Shown: piece by piece, positions 35,625 through 43,849 of the stretch
How the letters are laid out: each line of letters starts with the position of its first letter
How positions within the stretch are numbered: position 1 is the first letter of the stretch
Source of the DNA: Sphingopyxis sp. OAS728
GTDB taxonomy: Bacteria > Pseudomonadota > Alphaproteobacteria > Sphingomonadales > Sphingomonadaceae
DNA length: 64,000 bases
Assembly (NCBI RefSeq): GCF_014873485.1
Contig: NZ_JADBDT010000001.1
Span: 1,178,001-1,242,000, forward strand
Direction of reading: 5' to 3'
Made by a program: the position numbers and the translations under genes
The notes under the pieces: model-generated
Seen by the model: only the letters and a program-made list of their open reading frames with translations
The model's database searches: none
What the model was told of the DNA's origin: nothing

Positions 35625-35646
35625 AGGCCTGAAGAAAGAGGGGGCC

Positions 35647-36729
35647 ATGGCCGGGCTGTCGATCCGCGATGCACGCAAGAGCTTCGGTGCCACCGAGGTT
35701 CTGAAGGGCGTGTCGATCGACGTGGCCGACGGCGAGTTTACGGTGATCGTGGGCCCCTCCGGATGCGGCAAGTCGACGCTGCTGCGGTCGGTAGCGGGGC
35801 TGGAGGAACTGACCGGCGGCAGTATCGTCATCGGTGACCGCGATGTCACCGGCCTGCCCCCGTCGGAGCGCGGCATCGCGATGGTGTTCCAATCCTATGC
35901 GCTTTACCCGCATCTGACGGTGCGGGAGAATATGGCGTTCGGGCTGAAAATCGCGAAGGCGACCAAGACCGAAATAGATGAAGCCGTGCAGCGCGCGGCG
36001 GAGATTTTGAATATCGAGGCGCTGCTCGACCGCAAACCCGCGGCGCTGTCGGGCGGGCAACGCCAGCGCGTTGCGATCGGCCGCGCGATCGTGCGCCAGC
36101 CGCAGATTTTCCTGTTCGACGAACCGCTGTCAAACCTCGACGCCGATTTGCGCGTCCGGATGCGCTACGAATTCGCGAGCCTGCACCGCCAGCTCGGCAC
36201 GACGACGCTGTACGTCACGCACGATCAGGTCGAGGCGATGACGCTCGCCGACCGGATCATCGTGCTGCGCGACGGACGGATCGAGCAGGTCGGCACGCCG
36301 CGCGAGCTCTACGCGCGGCCGGCGAATATATTTGTCGCGCAATTCCTCGGCACGCCGCGAATGAATATCCTGTCCGCAACGGTAGCCGAGGGTGGCCGTG
36401 CGACGCTGGGAGACGGGCGCAGCATCGCCCTGCCCCCGCTTGCGGCGCCGCTGGCCGCCGGCACACCGCTGTCGATCGGTATCCGGCCGGACGATATCAT
36501 TCTCGGCGACGCTCCGGGCGCGCTGCCCTTTACAATCCGCTTTATCGAGCGGCTTGGCGGGCTCGCGACGCTGCATCTGGGCGGACGCGAAGGCGACGAG
36601 CCGATCGCTTGCCAGTTGCGCGACGACGGCAGTCTTGGCGAGGGTGACACGATCTTTGCCGCGCTACCGCCCACCCGACTGCACCTGTTCGGCGCGGACG
36701 GTCAGGCGTTGCCGAAGGCGGGGGAATGA
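35647..36729 (+). CDS. Sugar ABC transporter ATPase, MalK/UgpC type
   Basis: Nucleotide-binding subunit that energises a carbohydrate importer. The 360 residues contain Walker A GPSGCGKST, Q-loop VFQSYALYP, signature LSGGQRQRVAIGRAI, Walker B IFLFDEPLSNLD and H-loop TLYVTHDQVEAM. The C-terminal TOBE domain (about 240-355) carries the regulatory-domain motif SIGIRPDDIIL. Start MAGLSIRDARKSFG has GAAAGAGGGGG upstream. Its permeases and binding protein are encoded 1.1-4.1 kb downstream, after lacI, an unusual order. Confidence 0.92.
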   Translation: MAGLSIRDARKSFGATEVLKGVSIDVADGEFTVIVGPSGCGKSTLLRSVAGLEELTGGSIVIGDRDVTGLPPSERGIAMVFQSYALYPHLTVRENMAFGLKIAKATKTEIDEAVQRAAEILNIEALLDRKPAALSGGQRQRVAIGRAIVRQPQIFLFDEPLSNLDADLRVRMRYEFASLHRQLGTTTLYVTHDQVEAMTLADRIIVLRDGRIEQVGTPRELYARPANIFVAQFLGTPRMNILSATVAEGGRATLGDGRSIALPPLAAPLAAGTPLSIGIRPDDIILGDAPGALPFTIRFIERLGGLATLHLGGREGDEPIACQLRDDGSLGEGDTIFAALPPTRLHLFGADGQALPKAGE

Positions 36730-36746
36730 CCTTGCATTTGGCCAGT

Positions 36747-36758
36747 GTAACCGGTTAC
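36747..36758. promoter_or_regulatory. LacI-type operator O2 upstream of lacI
   Basis: Perfect 12-bp palindrome GTAACCGGTTAC, 88 bp before the lacI start and 17 bp after the ATPase stop. A possible promoter, TTGCAT (36732-36737), 17-bp spacer, TTACGT (36755-36760), brackets it, so a bound repressor would block initiation. This points to autoregulation and control of the eight-gene operon that follows. Confidence 0.8.
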
Positions 36759-36846
36759 GTTGTGAACGTTTCCGCGCCCGGCAAGGATGAAAATAGAGAG
36801 TCGCAACAGCGACTTGGCGCCACATGAGGGAAAGGGGCCCGACGGC

Positions 36847-37866
36847 ATGGCTACATTGAGGGACGTCGCCCGCGAAGCGGGGGTTTCGGTGGCGACGGCA
36901 TCGCGGGCGATCAACGGGCTCGGCAACGTCACCGCGCCGACGAAGGCCGCGGTGATGGCGGCGGTCAAGAAGCTGAATTTCGTACCCCACAGCGGCGCGC
37001 GCAGCCTCACGCGGCGCAAGACCGACACCGTCGGCGTCATCCTGCCCGACCTGTTCGGCGAATTCTTTTCGGAGATCATCCGCGGCATCGACCTCGTCGC
37101 GCATGAATCGGGAATGCATCTGCTGCTCGGCAATATGCACGGCAGTACGCACGAAACCGCTGCGGCGATCGCCGCGATGCGCGGGCGCGTCGACGGGTTG
37201 TTGGTGATGCCGCCCGACCTGAAGCCCGAACTGCTCGCCGATTATCTCGATCCGGCGCTGCCAACGGTGCTGCTCAATTACGACGCGGGCTCGCTCGACC
37301 TGCCCTTTGTGGCGGTCGACAATTATCAGGGCGCCTATGCGATGACCGAGGCACTGCTCGCGCGCGGCGCGCGGCATGTCGTGCATATCGCCGGGCCGAA
37401 GCATAACCGCGACGCGCGCGACCGCCAGCGCGGTTTCGTCGATGCGATGACGAAGATCGGGGGCGTGCGCAATCCGGCGATCCTGCCCGGCGATTTCTCG
37501 GAAGAAAGCGGTGTGAAGGCCGCGCAGTTGCTCGTGCAGGGACAGCTGCCCGCCGATGCGGTGTTCGCCGCGAACGACCAGATGGCGGTCGGACTGATCG
37601 CCGGGCTCGCCGAAGCGGGCAAATCGGTGCCGGGTCATGTCATGGTCGCGGGGTTTGACGACATCCCGCTGGCACGCCACCTCAATCCGTCGCTGTCGAC
37701 GATGCAGGTTCATATCGACCGGCTGGGTTCGACCGCGATGATGATGTTGCTGCGCATCCTGCGCGGCGAGACGCTGGGCAGCGCGAGCGCGACGATCCTG
37801 ACCCCGGCGCTGATCGCGCGCGGGACAACCGCGGTGGCGGCCCAGGCGATGACTGCGCAGCCATGA
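36847..37866 (+). CDS. LacI-family transcriptional regulator of the sugar locus
   Basis: A 339-residue repressor or activator. The N-terminal helix-turn-helix is ATLRDVAREAGVSVATASRA and the hinge includes the FVPHSGARSL region. The periplasmic-binding-protein-like effector domain carries VGVILPDLFGEFFSEIIRG, GLLVMPPDL and the family motif DAVFAANDQMAVGLI. It probably binds the three AACCGGTT palindromes, released by a sugar ligand. GGGAAAGGGG precedes the start; an upstream in-frame ATG at 36787 gives an atypical extension. Confidence 0.93.
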   Translation: MATLRDVAREAGVSVATASRAINGLGNVTAPTKAAVMAAVKKLNFVPHSGARSLTRRKTDTVGVILPDLFGEFFSEIIRGIDLVAHESGMHLLLGNMHGSTHETAAAIAAMRGRVDGLLVMPPDLKPELLADYLDPALPTVLLNYDAGSLDLPFVAVDNYQGAYAMTEALLARGARHVVHIAGPKHNRDARDRQRGFVDAMTKIGGVRNPAILPGDFSEESGVKAAQLLVQGQLPADAVFAANDQMAVGLIAGLAEAGKSVPGHVMVAGFDDIPLARHLNPSLSTMQVHIDRLGSTAMMMLLRILRGETLGSASATILTPALIARGTTAVAAQAMTAQP

Positions 37867-37882
37867 TGTGCGCGGGCGCCCG

Positions 37883-39151
37883 ATGGAGGTAACGCGGCGC
37901 CAGATGACGGGCGCGCTCGCGGCGCTGCCTCTGCTCCCCGCGCTTGCTGCATGCGGCGCGCGCAGCGACGGTGCGCTGACCGTCTGGGCGATGGGCAATG
38001 AGGCGGCCAGCCTGCCCGAATTGCTGAAGATCATCGGCTGGCCGGCAAATGCGCCCGCGATCGAGGTTCAGCCCTTGCCCTGGACCGCAGCGCACGAAAA
38101 ATTGCTCACCAGCTTTGCGGGGGGATCGCTGCCCACGGTCGGGCAGGTCGGCAACAGCTGGATCGCCGAGCTTGCCGCGATCGGCGCGATCATGCCGGTC
38201 CCCGAACGCGCGCTCGCGCTGCTCGACGACCAGTTCGGCGCGGTCGTCGAAACTAACCGCATCGGGGGCGTGGCGTGGGCGATCCCCTGGTATGTCGACA
38301 CGCGGCTGCAATTCTACCGCAAGGATCTGTTCGCGCGCGCTGGATATGATGCGCCGCCCGCGGACTGGACCGGATGGAAGACGGCGCTCCACAAAGTGAA
38401 GCGTCAGGCCGGCACGGGCAATTATGCGCTCCTCTATCCACTCAACGAATATGAGCAGCTGACGACGCTCGCGCTGTCGGCGGGAGCCCGCATGCTGCGC
38501 GACGATGGCGCACGCGGCGCCTTTTCGGACCCCGAATTCAAGGCCGCGCTCGCCTTTTACAAATCGCTGTTCGACGAGGGGCTGGCGCCGGTCGCGGCGA
38601 TGGCCCAAATCTCCAACGTCTGGGACGAGTTTGCGAAGGGCTATTTCAGCCTGTTCCTGTCGGGCCCCTGGACGATCAGCGACCTGAAGAGCCGCCTCAC
38701 CCGCGACAAGCAGAACGATTGGGCAACCGCCCCAAACCCCGGCCCCGACGGCATCGGATCGGCGGCACCCGGCGGATCGAGCCTGGTCGTGTTCGCGGGC
38801 CACGATCATGGCGATGCCGCATGGGATCTGGTGTCGCGGCTGATGGCGCCCGCCGCGCAGCTGAAGTTCCAGCAACTCACCGGCGACCTGCCTGCACGGA
38901 GGTCGGTTTGGACGAAAACCGGGCTTGCGGGCGACCCGATCGTCGCGCCTTTTGCGACGCAACTCGACCACGCAACCCCGCTGCCCAAGGTGCCCGAATG
39001 GGAACGCATCGTCACCGAAATGCAGATCGTCGCCGAGCGCATGGTGCGCGGCGAGTATAGCGTCGACGCGGCGGCGAAAGAGATCGACGTCCGCGCCGAC
39101 CGCCTGCTCGAAAAGCGGCGCTGGATGCTCGATAAAGGACAGGCGCGGTGA
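37883..39151 (+). CDS. Sugar ABC transporter substrate-binding lipoprotein
   Basis: Family 1 extracellular solute-binding protein of 422 residues. The N-terminus TRRQMTGALAALPLLPALAAC combines a twin-arginine-like pair with a lipobox (LAAC), so the mature protein would be a lipoprotein. WAIPWYVDTRLQFYRKDLF and WDEFAKGYFSLFLSGPW are typical of sugar-binding members. It delivers an oligosaccharide to the two permeases that follow. A GTG at 37868 is an alternative start. The stop overlaps the next gene by 4 bp (GTGA). Confidence 0.9.
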   Translation: MEVTRRQMTGALAALPLLPALAACGARSDGALTVWAMGNEAASLPELLKIIGWPANAPAIEVQPLPWTAAHEKLLTSFAGGSLPTVGQVGNSWIAELAAIGAIMPVPERALALLDDQFGAVVETNRIGGVAWAIPWYVDTRLQFYRKDLFARAGYDAPPADWTGWKTALHKVKRQAGTGNYALLYPLNEYEQLTTLALSAGARMLRDDGARGAFSDPEFKAALAFYKSLFDEGLAPVAAMAQISNVWDEFAKGYFSLFLSGPWTISDLKSRLTRDKQNDWATAPNPGPDGIGSAAPGGSSLVVFAGHDHGDAAWDLVSRLMAPAAQLKFQQLTGDLPARRSVWTKTGLAGDPIVAPFATQLDHATPLPKVPEWERIVTEMQIVAERMVRGEYSVDAAAKEIDVRADRLLEKRRWMLDKGQAR

Positions 39152-40044
39152 GCGCCGTCGGCCGGGTCAGCGAAGCGCGCGCGGGTTGGGCGATGTCGTC
39201 GCCCGCGCTTGCGGCGATCATCCTCTTCTTCGTCCTGCCGGCGGTCGCGTCGCTGTTTTTGAGCTTCACCGATTTCGACATCTATGCGCTCGCCGACATC
39301 GGCAATCTGCGCTTCGTCGGCTTCCAGAATTACGAAAGACTGATCGGTAACCCGCTATTCTGGAAGGCGGTGACGAACACATTGCTGTTTGTCGGCTTCG
39401 GCGTGCCCTTCATCGTCGCGCTGTCGCTGTTCGCCGCGATGCTCGTCAATTCGCGTTGGCTCAAATGGAGCCCAGTGTGGCGCGTCGCGCTGTTCGCGCC
39501 CTATGTAACGACGCTCGTCGCGACCGCGGTGGTGTGGCGCTATCTGCTCCACACGCGCTACGGCCTCGTCAATTACCTGCTCTCTCTGTTCGGCATCGCG
39601 CCGATCGACTGGCTCGGCGACCCCAATGCGTCGCTGCCCGCGATCCTGATCTTCGTCGGGTGGAAGACTTTCGGTTATAATATGATCATCTTCCTCGCCG
39701 CGCTCCAGACGGTGCCGCGCGAGCTCGACGAGGCGGCGCGGATCGATGGGGCGAACTGGTTCACGCGGCTCCGCCACGTCACCCTCCCGGCGATTGCTCC
39801 CACCGTGCTGCTGGTGTCGGTGCTGACCGTCGCGGGGATGTTCCAGCTGTTCGCCGAACCCTATGTGATGACGCAGGGCGGCCCCGCGCAGTCAACCGTC
39901 ACCATCCTCTATTTCATGTACGAGGAGGGGTTCAAATGGTGGAACCTCGGATCGGGCGCGGCGGTCGCATTCCTGCTCTTCCTCTGCATCCTTGCGGTGA
40001 CGTTGGTGCAGCTGCGGCTCGCGAGACGGAGCGGTGCGATATGA
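39148..40044 (+). CDS. Sugar ABC transporter permease (MalF/UgpA type)
   Basis: Inner-membrane subunit with six predicted helices in 298 residues. The ATPase-coupling EAA loop is ELDEAARIDGANWFTRLRHV near residue 192. A first helix is ALAAIILFFVLPAVASLFLS. GTG start, overlapping the binding-protein gene. The stop overlaps the next permease ATG by 4 bp, so these genes are translationally coupled. Confidence 0.92.
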   Translation: MSAVGRVSEARAGWAMSSPALAAIILFFVLPAVASLFLSFTDFDIYALADIGNLRFVGFQNYERLIGNPLFWKAVTNTLLFVGFGVPFIVALSLFAAMLVNSRWLKWSPVWRVALFAPYVTTLVATAVVWRYLLHTRYGLVNYLLSLFGIAPIDWLGDPNASLPAILIFVGWKTFGYNMIIFLAALQTVPRELDEAARIDGANWFTRLRHVTLPAIAPTVLLVSVLTVAGMFQLFAEPYVMTQGGPAQSTVTILYFMYEEGFKWWNLGSGAAVAFLLFLCILAVTLVQLRLARRSGAI

Positions 40045-40856
40045 GCTTGCGCCGCTGGTCCGTAACCTTGCTCGCCGCCTTCGTCGCGCTGGTGACGATC
40101 GCACCCCTGCTCTGGATGCTCTCGGTCAGCTTCATGGCGCGCGGCGAGGCGTCCGCCTTCCCGCCGCCCCTGCTGCCGAGCGACCCCAGTCTCGACAATT
40201 ACCGCATATTGTTTGGCAGCTTCGGTATCGGGCGCTTCCTGCTCAACAGCCTGCTGATCTCGACGCTCGCGACCGCGCTTGCGCTGCTCTTCACCATCCC
40301 GGCGGGTTACGCCTTCGCCAAGCTGCGCTTCAAGGGGCGCGACGCGACCTTTCGCCTGCTCGTCGCGGCGCTCGTCGTGCCGGGGCAGATCGGGATGTTG
40401 CCTTTGTTTCTCGAACTCAAGGCGATGGGCCTCGTTAACAGCTATGCCGGCGCGCTCGTGCCTTGGCTCGCGGGCATTTTCGGCATCTTCCTCGTCCGCC
40501 AATATTGCCTGTCGATCCCCGACGAGATGCTCGAGGCGGCACGCATCGACGGGGCTAGCGAGGGACAGATCCTCCGCCGTATCGTCCTGCCGATCCTGAC
40601 CCCGATCATCGTCACGCTGGCGCTGTTCGTGTTCCTCGGCAGCTGGAACGATTTCATGTGGCCGCTGATCATCCTCGCCGATCAGGATCTCTACACGCTG
40701 CCCGTCGCGCTCGCCGCGATGAGCCGCCAGCATGTGCAGGACAATGAGCTGATGATGGCAGGCGCGGTCGTCACCACCCTGCCCGTGCTTATCCTCTTCC
40801 TCGCGCTCCAGCGCTTCTACCTCACCGGCCTCCTGACCGGGAGCGTCAAGGGATGA
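40041..40856 (+). CDS. Sugar ABC transporter permease (MalG/UgpE type)
   Basis: Second inner-membrane subunit, 271 residues with about six helices. The EAA loop is EMLEAARIDGASEGQILRRI, and the C-terminus LALQRFYLTGLLTGSVKG ends with the motif typical of MalG-like subunits. Start MSLRRWSVTLL lies in the overlap with the previous gene; the longer frame from 39936 is out of frame with it and spurious. With the neighbouring permease, ATPase and binding protein it makes a complete importer. Confidence 0.92.
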   Translation: MSLRRWSVTLLAAFVALVTIAPLLWMLSVSFMARGEASAFPPPLLPSDPSLDNYRILFGSFGIGRFLLNSLLISTLATALALLFTIPAGYAFAKLRFKGRDATFRLLVAALVVPGQIGMLPLFLELKAMGLVNSYAGALVPWLAGIFGIFLVRQYCLSIPDEMLEAARIDGASEGQILRRIVLPILTPIIVTLALFVFLGSWNDFMWPLIILADQDLYTLPVALAAMSRQHVQDNELMMAGAVVTTLPVLILFLALQRFYLTGLLTGSVKG

Positions 40857-40879
40857 CCCAATCAACCAAGGACAGACGC

Positions 40880-41635
40880 ATGACATATTGGACCGCGGCG
40901 TTGCTAGGGCTTGCGCTCGTCGCTGCTCCGGCTGCCGCGAAGACGAAAGCCGCTCCGCCAGTCGAGGGGCAGACGCCGCAGCAGCCGATCGAGGCGGGCA
41001 ACTATCCCTATCAGCTGTTCGTGCCAAAGGGCTATCTGACCGACACGGCGAAGCAATATCCGCTGCTGATCTTCCTCCACGGGTCGGGCGAACGCGGCGA
41101 CGATGTCGCGAAAGTGAAGGTCCACGGTCCGCCGAAGATCGCCGAGCGCGACCCCGCCTTCCCCTTTCTCACCGTATCGCCCCTGCTTGGCACCGATCAG
41201 GACTGGGACATCGAGAAGCTCGACAAGCTGGTCGACCATGTCGCCAAAACCTATCGCATCGACCCGGCGCGCGTGTACCTGACCGGCCTCAGCCGCGGCG
41301 GCCATGCCAGCTGGCGCTGGGCGATCGCCGAGCCGAAACGATTTGCCGCGGTGACGGCGGTTGCCGGACGCGGCAATCCGGGCGAGGCGTGCCGGTTGAT
41401 GGACTTGCCCGTCTGGGCGTTTCACGGCGACCGCGACGACGTCGTCGTCCCCGAAGGCAGCTTCGACATGGCGCGCGCGATCCGCGCGTGCGGCGGCCGC
41501 AAGGTGCGCCTGACCATCTATCCCGATCTCGGCCACAATGCCTGGGACCCCGCCTATGACGACCCGGCGCTCTACGCCTGGTTGCTCGAACAGAAACTTC
41601 CCTCCCCAACGAATACCGACAAGGACAAAAAATGA
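40880..41635 (+). CDS. Secreted carboxylesterase-like alpha/beta hydrolase
   Basis: A 251-residue exported hydrolase with signal peptide MTYWTAALLGLALVAAPAAA. The catalytic triad candidates are Ser in YLTGLSRGGHASW, Asp in FHGDRDDVVV and His in DLGHNAWDPAY. The YQLFVPKGYLTDTAKQYPLL start and LLIFLHGSGERGDD resemble prolyl-oligopeptidase-like or polysaccharide-ester hydrolases. Lying between ABC permeases and glycosidases, it may remove acyl groups from the imported glycan. AAGGA lies 8 bases before this ATG; an ATG at 40853 overlapping the permease is also possible. Confidence 0.8.
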   Translation: MTYWTAALLGLALVAAPAAAKTKAAPPVEGQTPQQPIEAGNYPYQLFVPKGYLTDTAKQYPLLIFLHGSGERGDDVAKVKVHGPPKIAERDPAFPFLTVSPLLGTDQDWDIEKLDKLVDHVAKTYRIDPARVYLTGLSRGGHASWRWAIAEPKRFAAVTAVAGRGNPGEACRLMDLPVWAFHGDRDDVVVPEGSFDMARAIRACGGRKVRLTIYPDLGHNAWDPAYDDPALYAWLLEQKLPSPTNTDKDKK

Positions 41636-42978
41636 GCAAGAGTGTCTTCCCCGACGATTTCCTTTGGGGCGCGGCGACCGCCGCCTATCAGATCGAGGGA
41701 TCGCCGCTCGCCGATGGCGCGGGCGCGAGCATCTGGCAGCGGTTCAGCCACGATCCGCGGCTGATGGCGGTGAAGGGCGACACGGGCGACGTCGCGTGCG
41801 ATCATTATAACCGCATGCCCGCCGACGTCGCGCTGATGAAGGAACTGGGGCTCAAGGCCTATCGCTTCAGCGTCAACTGGGGCCGCGTGCTGCCCGAAGG
41901 GATCGGGCGCGTGAACGAGCCGGGGCTGGATTTCTATGAGCGTCTCGTCGACGAACTGTTGAAGAACGACATCGAACCGCTGCTGACGCTGCACCATTGG
42001 GATTTGCCCGCAGCGCTCGACGACAAGGGCGGCTGGCTCAACCGCGATATCGCCAGCTGGTTCGCCGACTATGGTTCGGTGATGTACCGCCGCCTCGACG
42101 GGCGGGTGAAGAAATGGGTGACGCTCAACGAGCCGTGGGTGATCACCGACGGCGGCTATCTCCACGGCGCACTCGCGCCGGGGCACCGCAATTTGTTCGA
42201 GACGCCGATTGCGAGCCATAATCTGATGCGCGCGCACGGCGCGGCGGTCGAGGCGTATCGCAGCGAAGGCGCGCATGAAATCGGCCTCGTCGTCAACATC
42301 GAGCCCAAATATCCGGCGAGCGACAGCGCCGAGGACATCGCCGCGACCGCGCGTGCACACGCCTATATGAATCGCCAGTATCTCGATCCGGCACTCAAGG
42401 GCAGCTACCCCGCCGAACTCGCCGAGGTGTTCGGCGAAGCCTGGCCCATATGGTCCGCCGAGGACCTCAAAGCCATCAACCAGCCGGTCGATTTCATCGG
42501 CATCAATTACTATACGCGCAACGTCGTGAAGGCCGACCCGCACCAGTGGCCGGTCGGCGCCTCACCGGTGCGGCAGAATGCCACGCACACGACGACCGAC
42601 TGGGAAGTCTATCCGCCCGCACTGACCGACATGCTCGTCTGGTTCCGCGACACCTATGGCGACATTCCTGTCTATATCACCGAGAATGGTGCCGCCTTCT
42701 ACGATCCGCCAAAGGCCGGGCCCGACGGGATCGACGATCCGCTGCGCTGCGATTACCTCCGCACCCATATTTCGGCGATCGGCGACGCGATCAGAAAGGG
42801 GGTCGACGTGCGCGGCTATATGGCCTGGTCGCTGCTCGACAATCTCGAATGGTCGCTCGGCTTTTCGAAGCGGTTCGGGATCGTGCATGTCGATTATGAA
42901 ACGCAGGTTCGTACGCCCAAACGCAGCGCGCGCTTTTACAGCAGCGTGATCGCTTCGAACGGAGGAAACCTCGGATGA
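41632..42978 (+). CDS. GH1 beta-glucosidase
   Basis: Retaining beta-glucosidase of glycoside hydrolase family 1, 448 residues, without signal peptide, so cytoplasmic. The acid/base Glu167 is in VTLNEPW and the nucleophile Glu351 is in YITENGAAF. FLWGAATAAYQIEG at the N-terminus is the family signature. It would split disaccharides or short oligosaccharides brought in by the ABC importer. Start overlaps the esterase stop by 4 bp and its stop overlaps the next start, continuing the chain of coupled genes. Confidence 0.95.
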   Translation: MSKSVFPDDFLWGAATAAYQIEGSPLADGAGASIWQRFSHDPRLMAVKGDTGDVACDHYNRMPADVALMKELGLKAYRFSVNWGRVLPEGIGRVNEPGLDFYERLVDELLKNDIEPLLTLHHWDLPAALDDKGGWLNRDIASWFADYGSVMYRRLDGRVKKWVTLNEPWVITDGGYLHGALAPGHRNLFETPIASHNLMRAHGAAVEAYRSEGAHEIGLVVNIEPKYPASDSAEDIAATARAHAYMNRQYLDPALKGSYPAELAEVFGEAWPIWSAEDLKAINQPVDFIGINYYTRNVVKADPHQWPVGASPVRQNATHTTTDWEVYPPALTDMLVWFRDTYGDIPVYITENGAAFYDPPKAGPDGIDDPLRCDYLRTHISAIGDAIRKGVDVRGYMAWSLLDNLEWSLGFSKRFGIVHVDYETQVRTPKRSARFYSSVIASNGGNLG

Positions 42979-43847
42979 CCCGCAAAATCCTGGTGCTCGC
43001 GGCGGCACTGCTTGCCCTGCCCGCCGCGGCGAAAGACCGTGCCGACCATTATGAGGCGATGACCTATAACATCCGGCTCGACGTCGCATCGGACGGCGAC
43101 AACGCCTGGCCGCACCGGCGGAGCGCCCTTACCGCCCTCGTCGCTTATTACGCCCCCGACCTCGTCGGCATGCAGGAGGTGCTGAAACATCAGAAGCAGG
43201 CGGTCGAGGCCGACCTACCGGCCTATCAATTCGTCGGCGTCGCGCGCGACGACGGCAAGGACAAGGGCGAATTTTCGCCGCTGGGGTTCCGTCGCGACCG
43301 CTTCGCGCTCGTCGGATCGGGGACCTTCTGGCTGTCGCCGACCCCCGACGCCCCAAACAAGGGATGGGACGCCGCGCTCCCCCGCATCGCGAGCTGGGCA
43401 CGGCTGAAGGACAAGGCTTCGCTACGTATGCTGCTGGTTGTGAACACCCATTTCGATCATATCGGCACGACAGCGCGGATCGAAAGCGCGAAACAGATTC
43501 GCCGCTGGATCGGCGACAATCGCAAGGCCGGGGAGACGGTGGTGCTGATGGGCGACTTCAACAGTCCGGCGACGAGCCCTGCGCATGGCGCAATCGTCGA
43601 CGATACGCCCGGCCAGATCGCGCTGCACGATACGCTGGCGATCAGCCGTACCCCGCATTTCGGCCCGCTCGGCACCTTCACCGGCTTCAAGATCGAACAG
43701 CTCGACCCTAGCCCGATCGACCATATCTTCGTCAATGAAGGCGTGACGGTGCTGCGCCACGCGACGCTGACCCAGCAAACCGGCGGGCGCCTGCCCTCCG
43801 ACCATTATCCCGTGCTCGCCGACCTTTGCGTCGGCAAGGGCTGCTGA
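42975..43847 (+). CDS. Secreted endonuclease/exonuclease/phosphatase-family protein
   Basis: A 290-residue exported metal-dependent phosphoesterase fold. Signal peptide MTRKILVLAAALLALPAAA. EEP motifs in order are MTYNIRLD, LVGMQEVLKHQ with the metal-binding Glu, NTHFDH, VLMGDFNSPATS with the metal-binding Asp and Asn, and the terminal SDHYPVLADL with the catalytic Asp-His. Family members cleave nucleic acids, phosphoinositides or other phosphodiesters. Its place in a sugar operon is odd and suggests action on a phosphate-containing substituent of the glycan; this is inference. Confidence 0.88.
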   Translation: MTRKILVLAAALLALPAAAKDRADHYEAMTYNIRLDVASDGDNAWPHRRSALTALVAYYAPDLVGMQEVLKHQKQAVEADLPAYQFVGVARDDGKDKGEFSPLGFRRDRFALVGSGTFWLSPTPDAPNKGWDAALPRIASWARLKDKASLRMLLVVNTHFDHIGTTARIESAKQIRRWIGDNRKAGETVVLMGDFNSPATSPAHGAIVDDTPGQIALHDTLAISRTPHFGPLGTFTGFKIEQLDPSPIDHIFVNEGVTVLRHATLTQQTGGRLPSDHYPVLADLCVGKGC

Positions 43848-43849
43848 AA

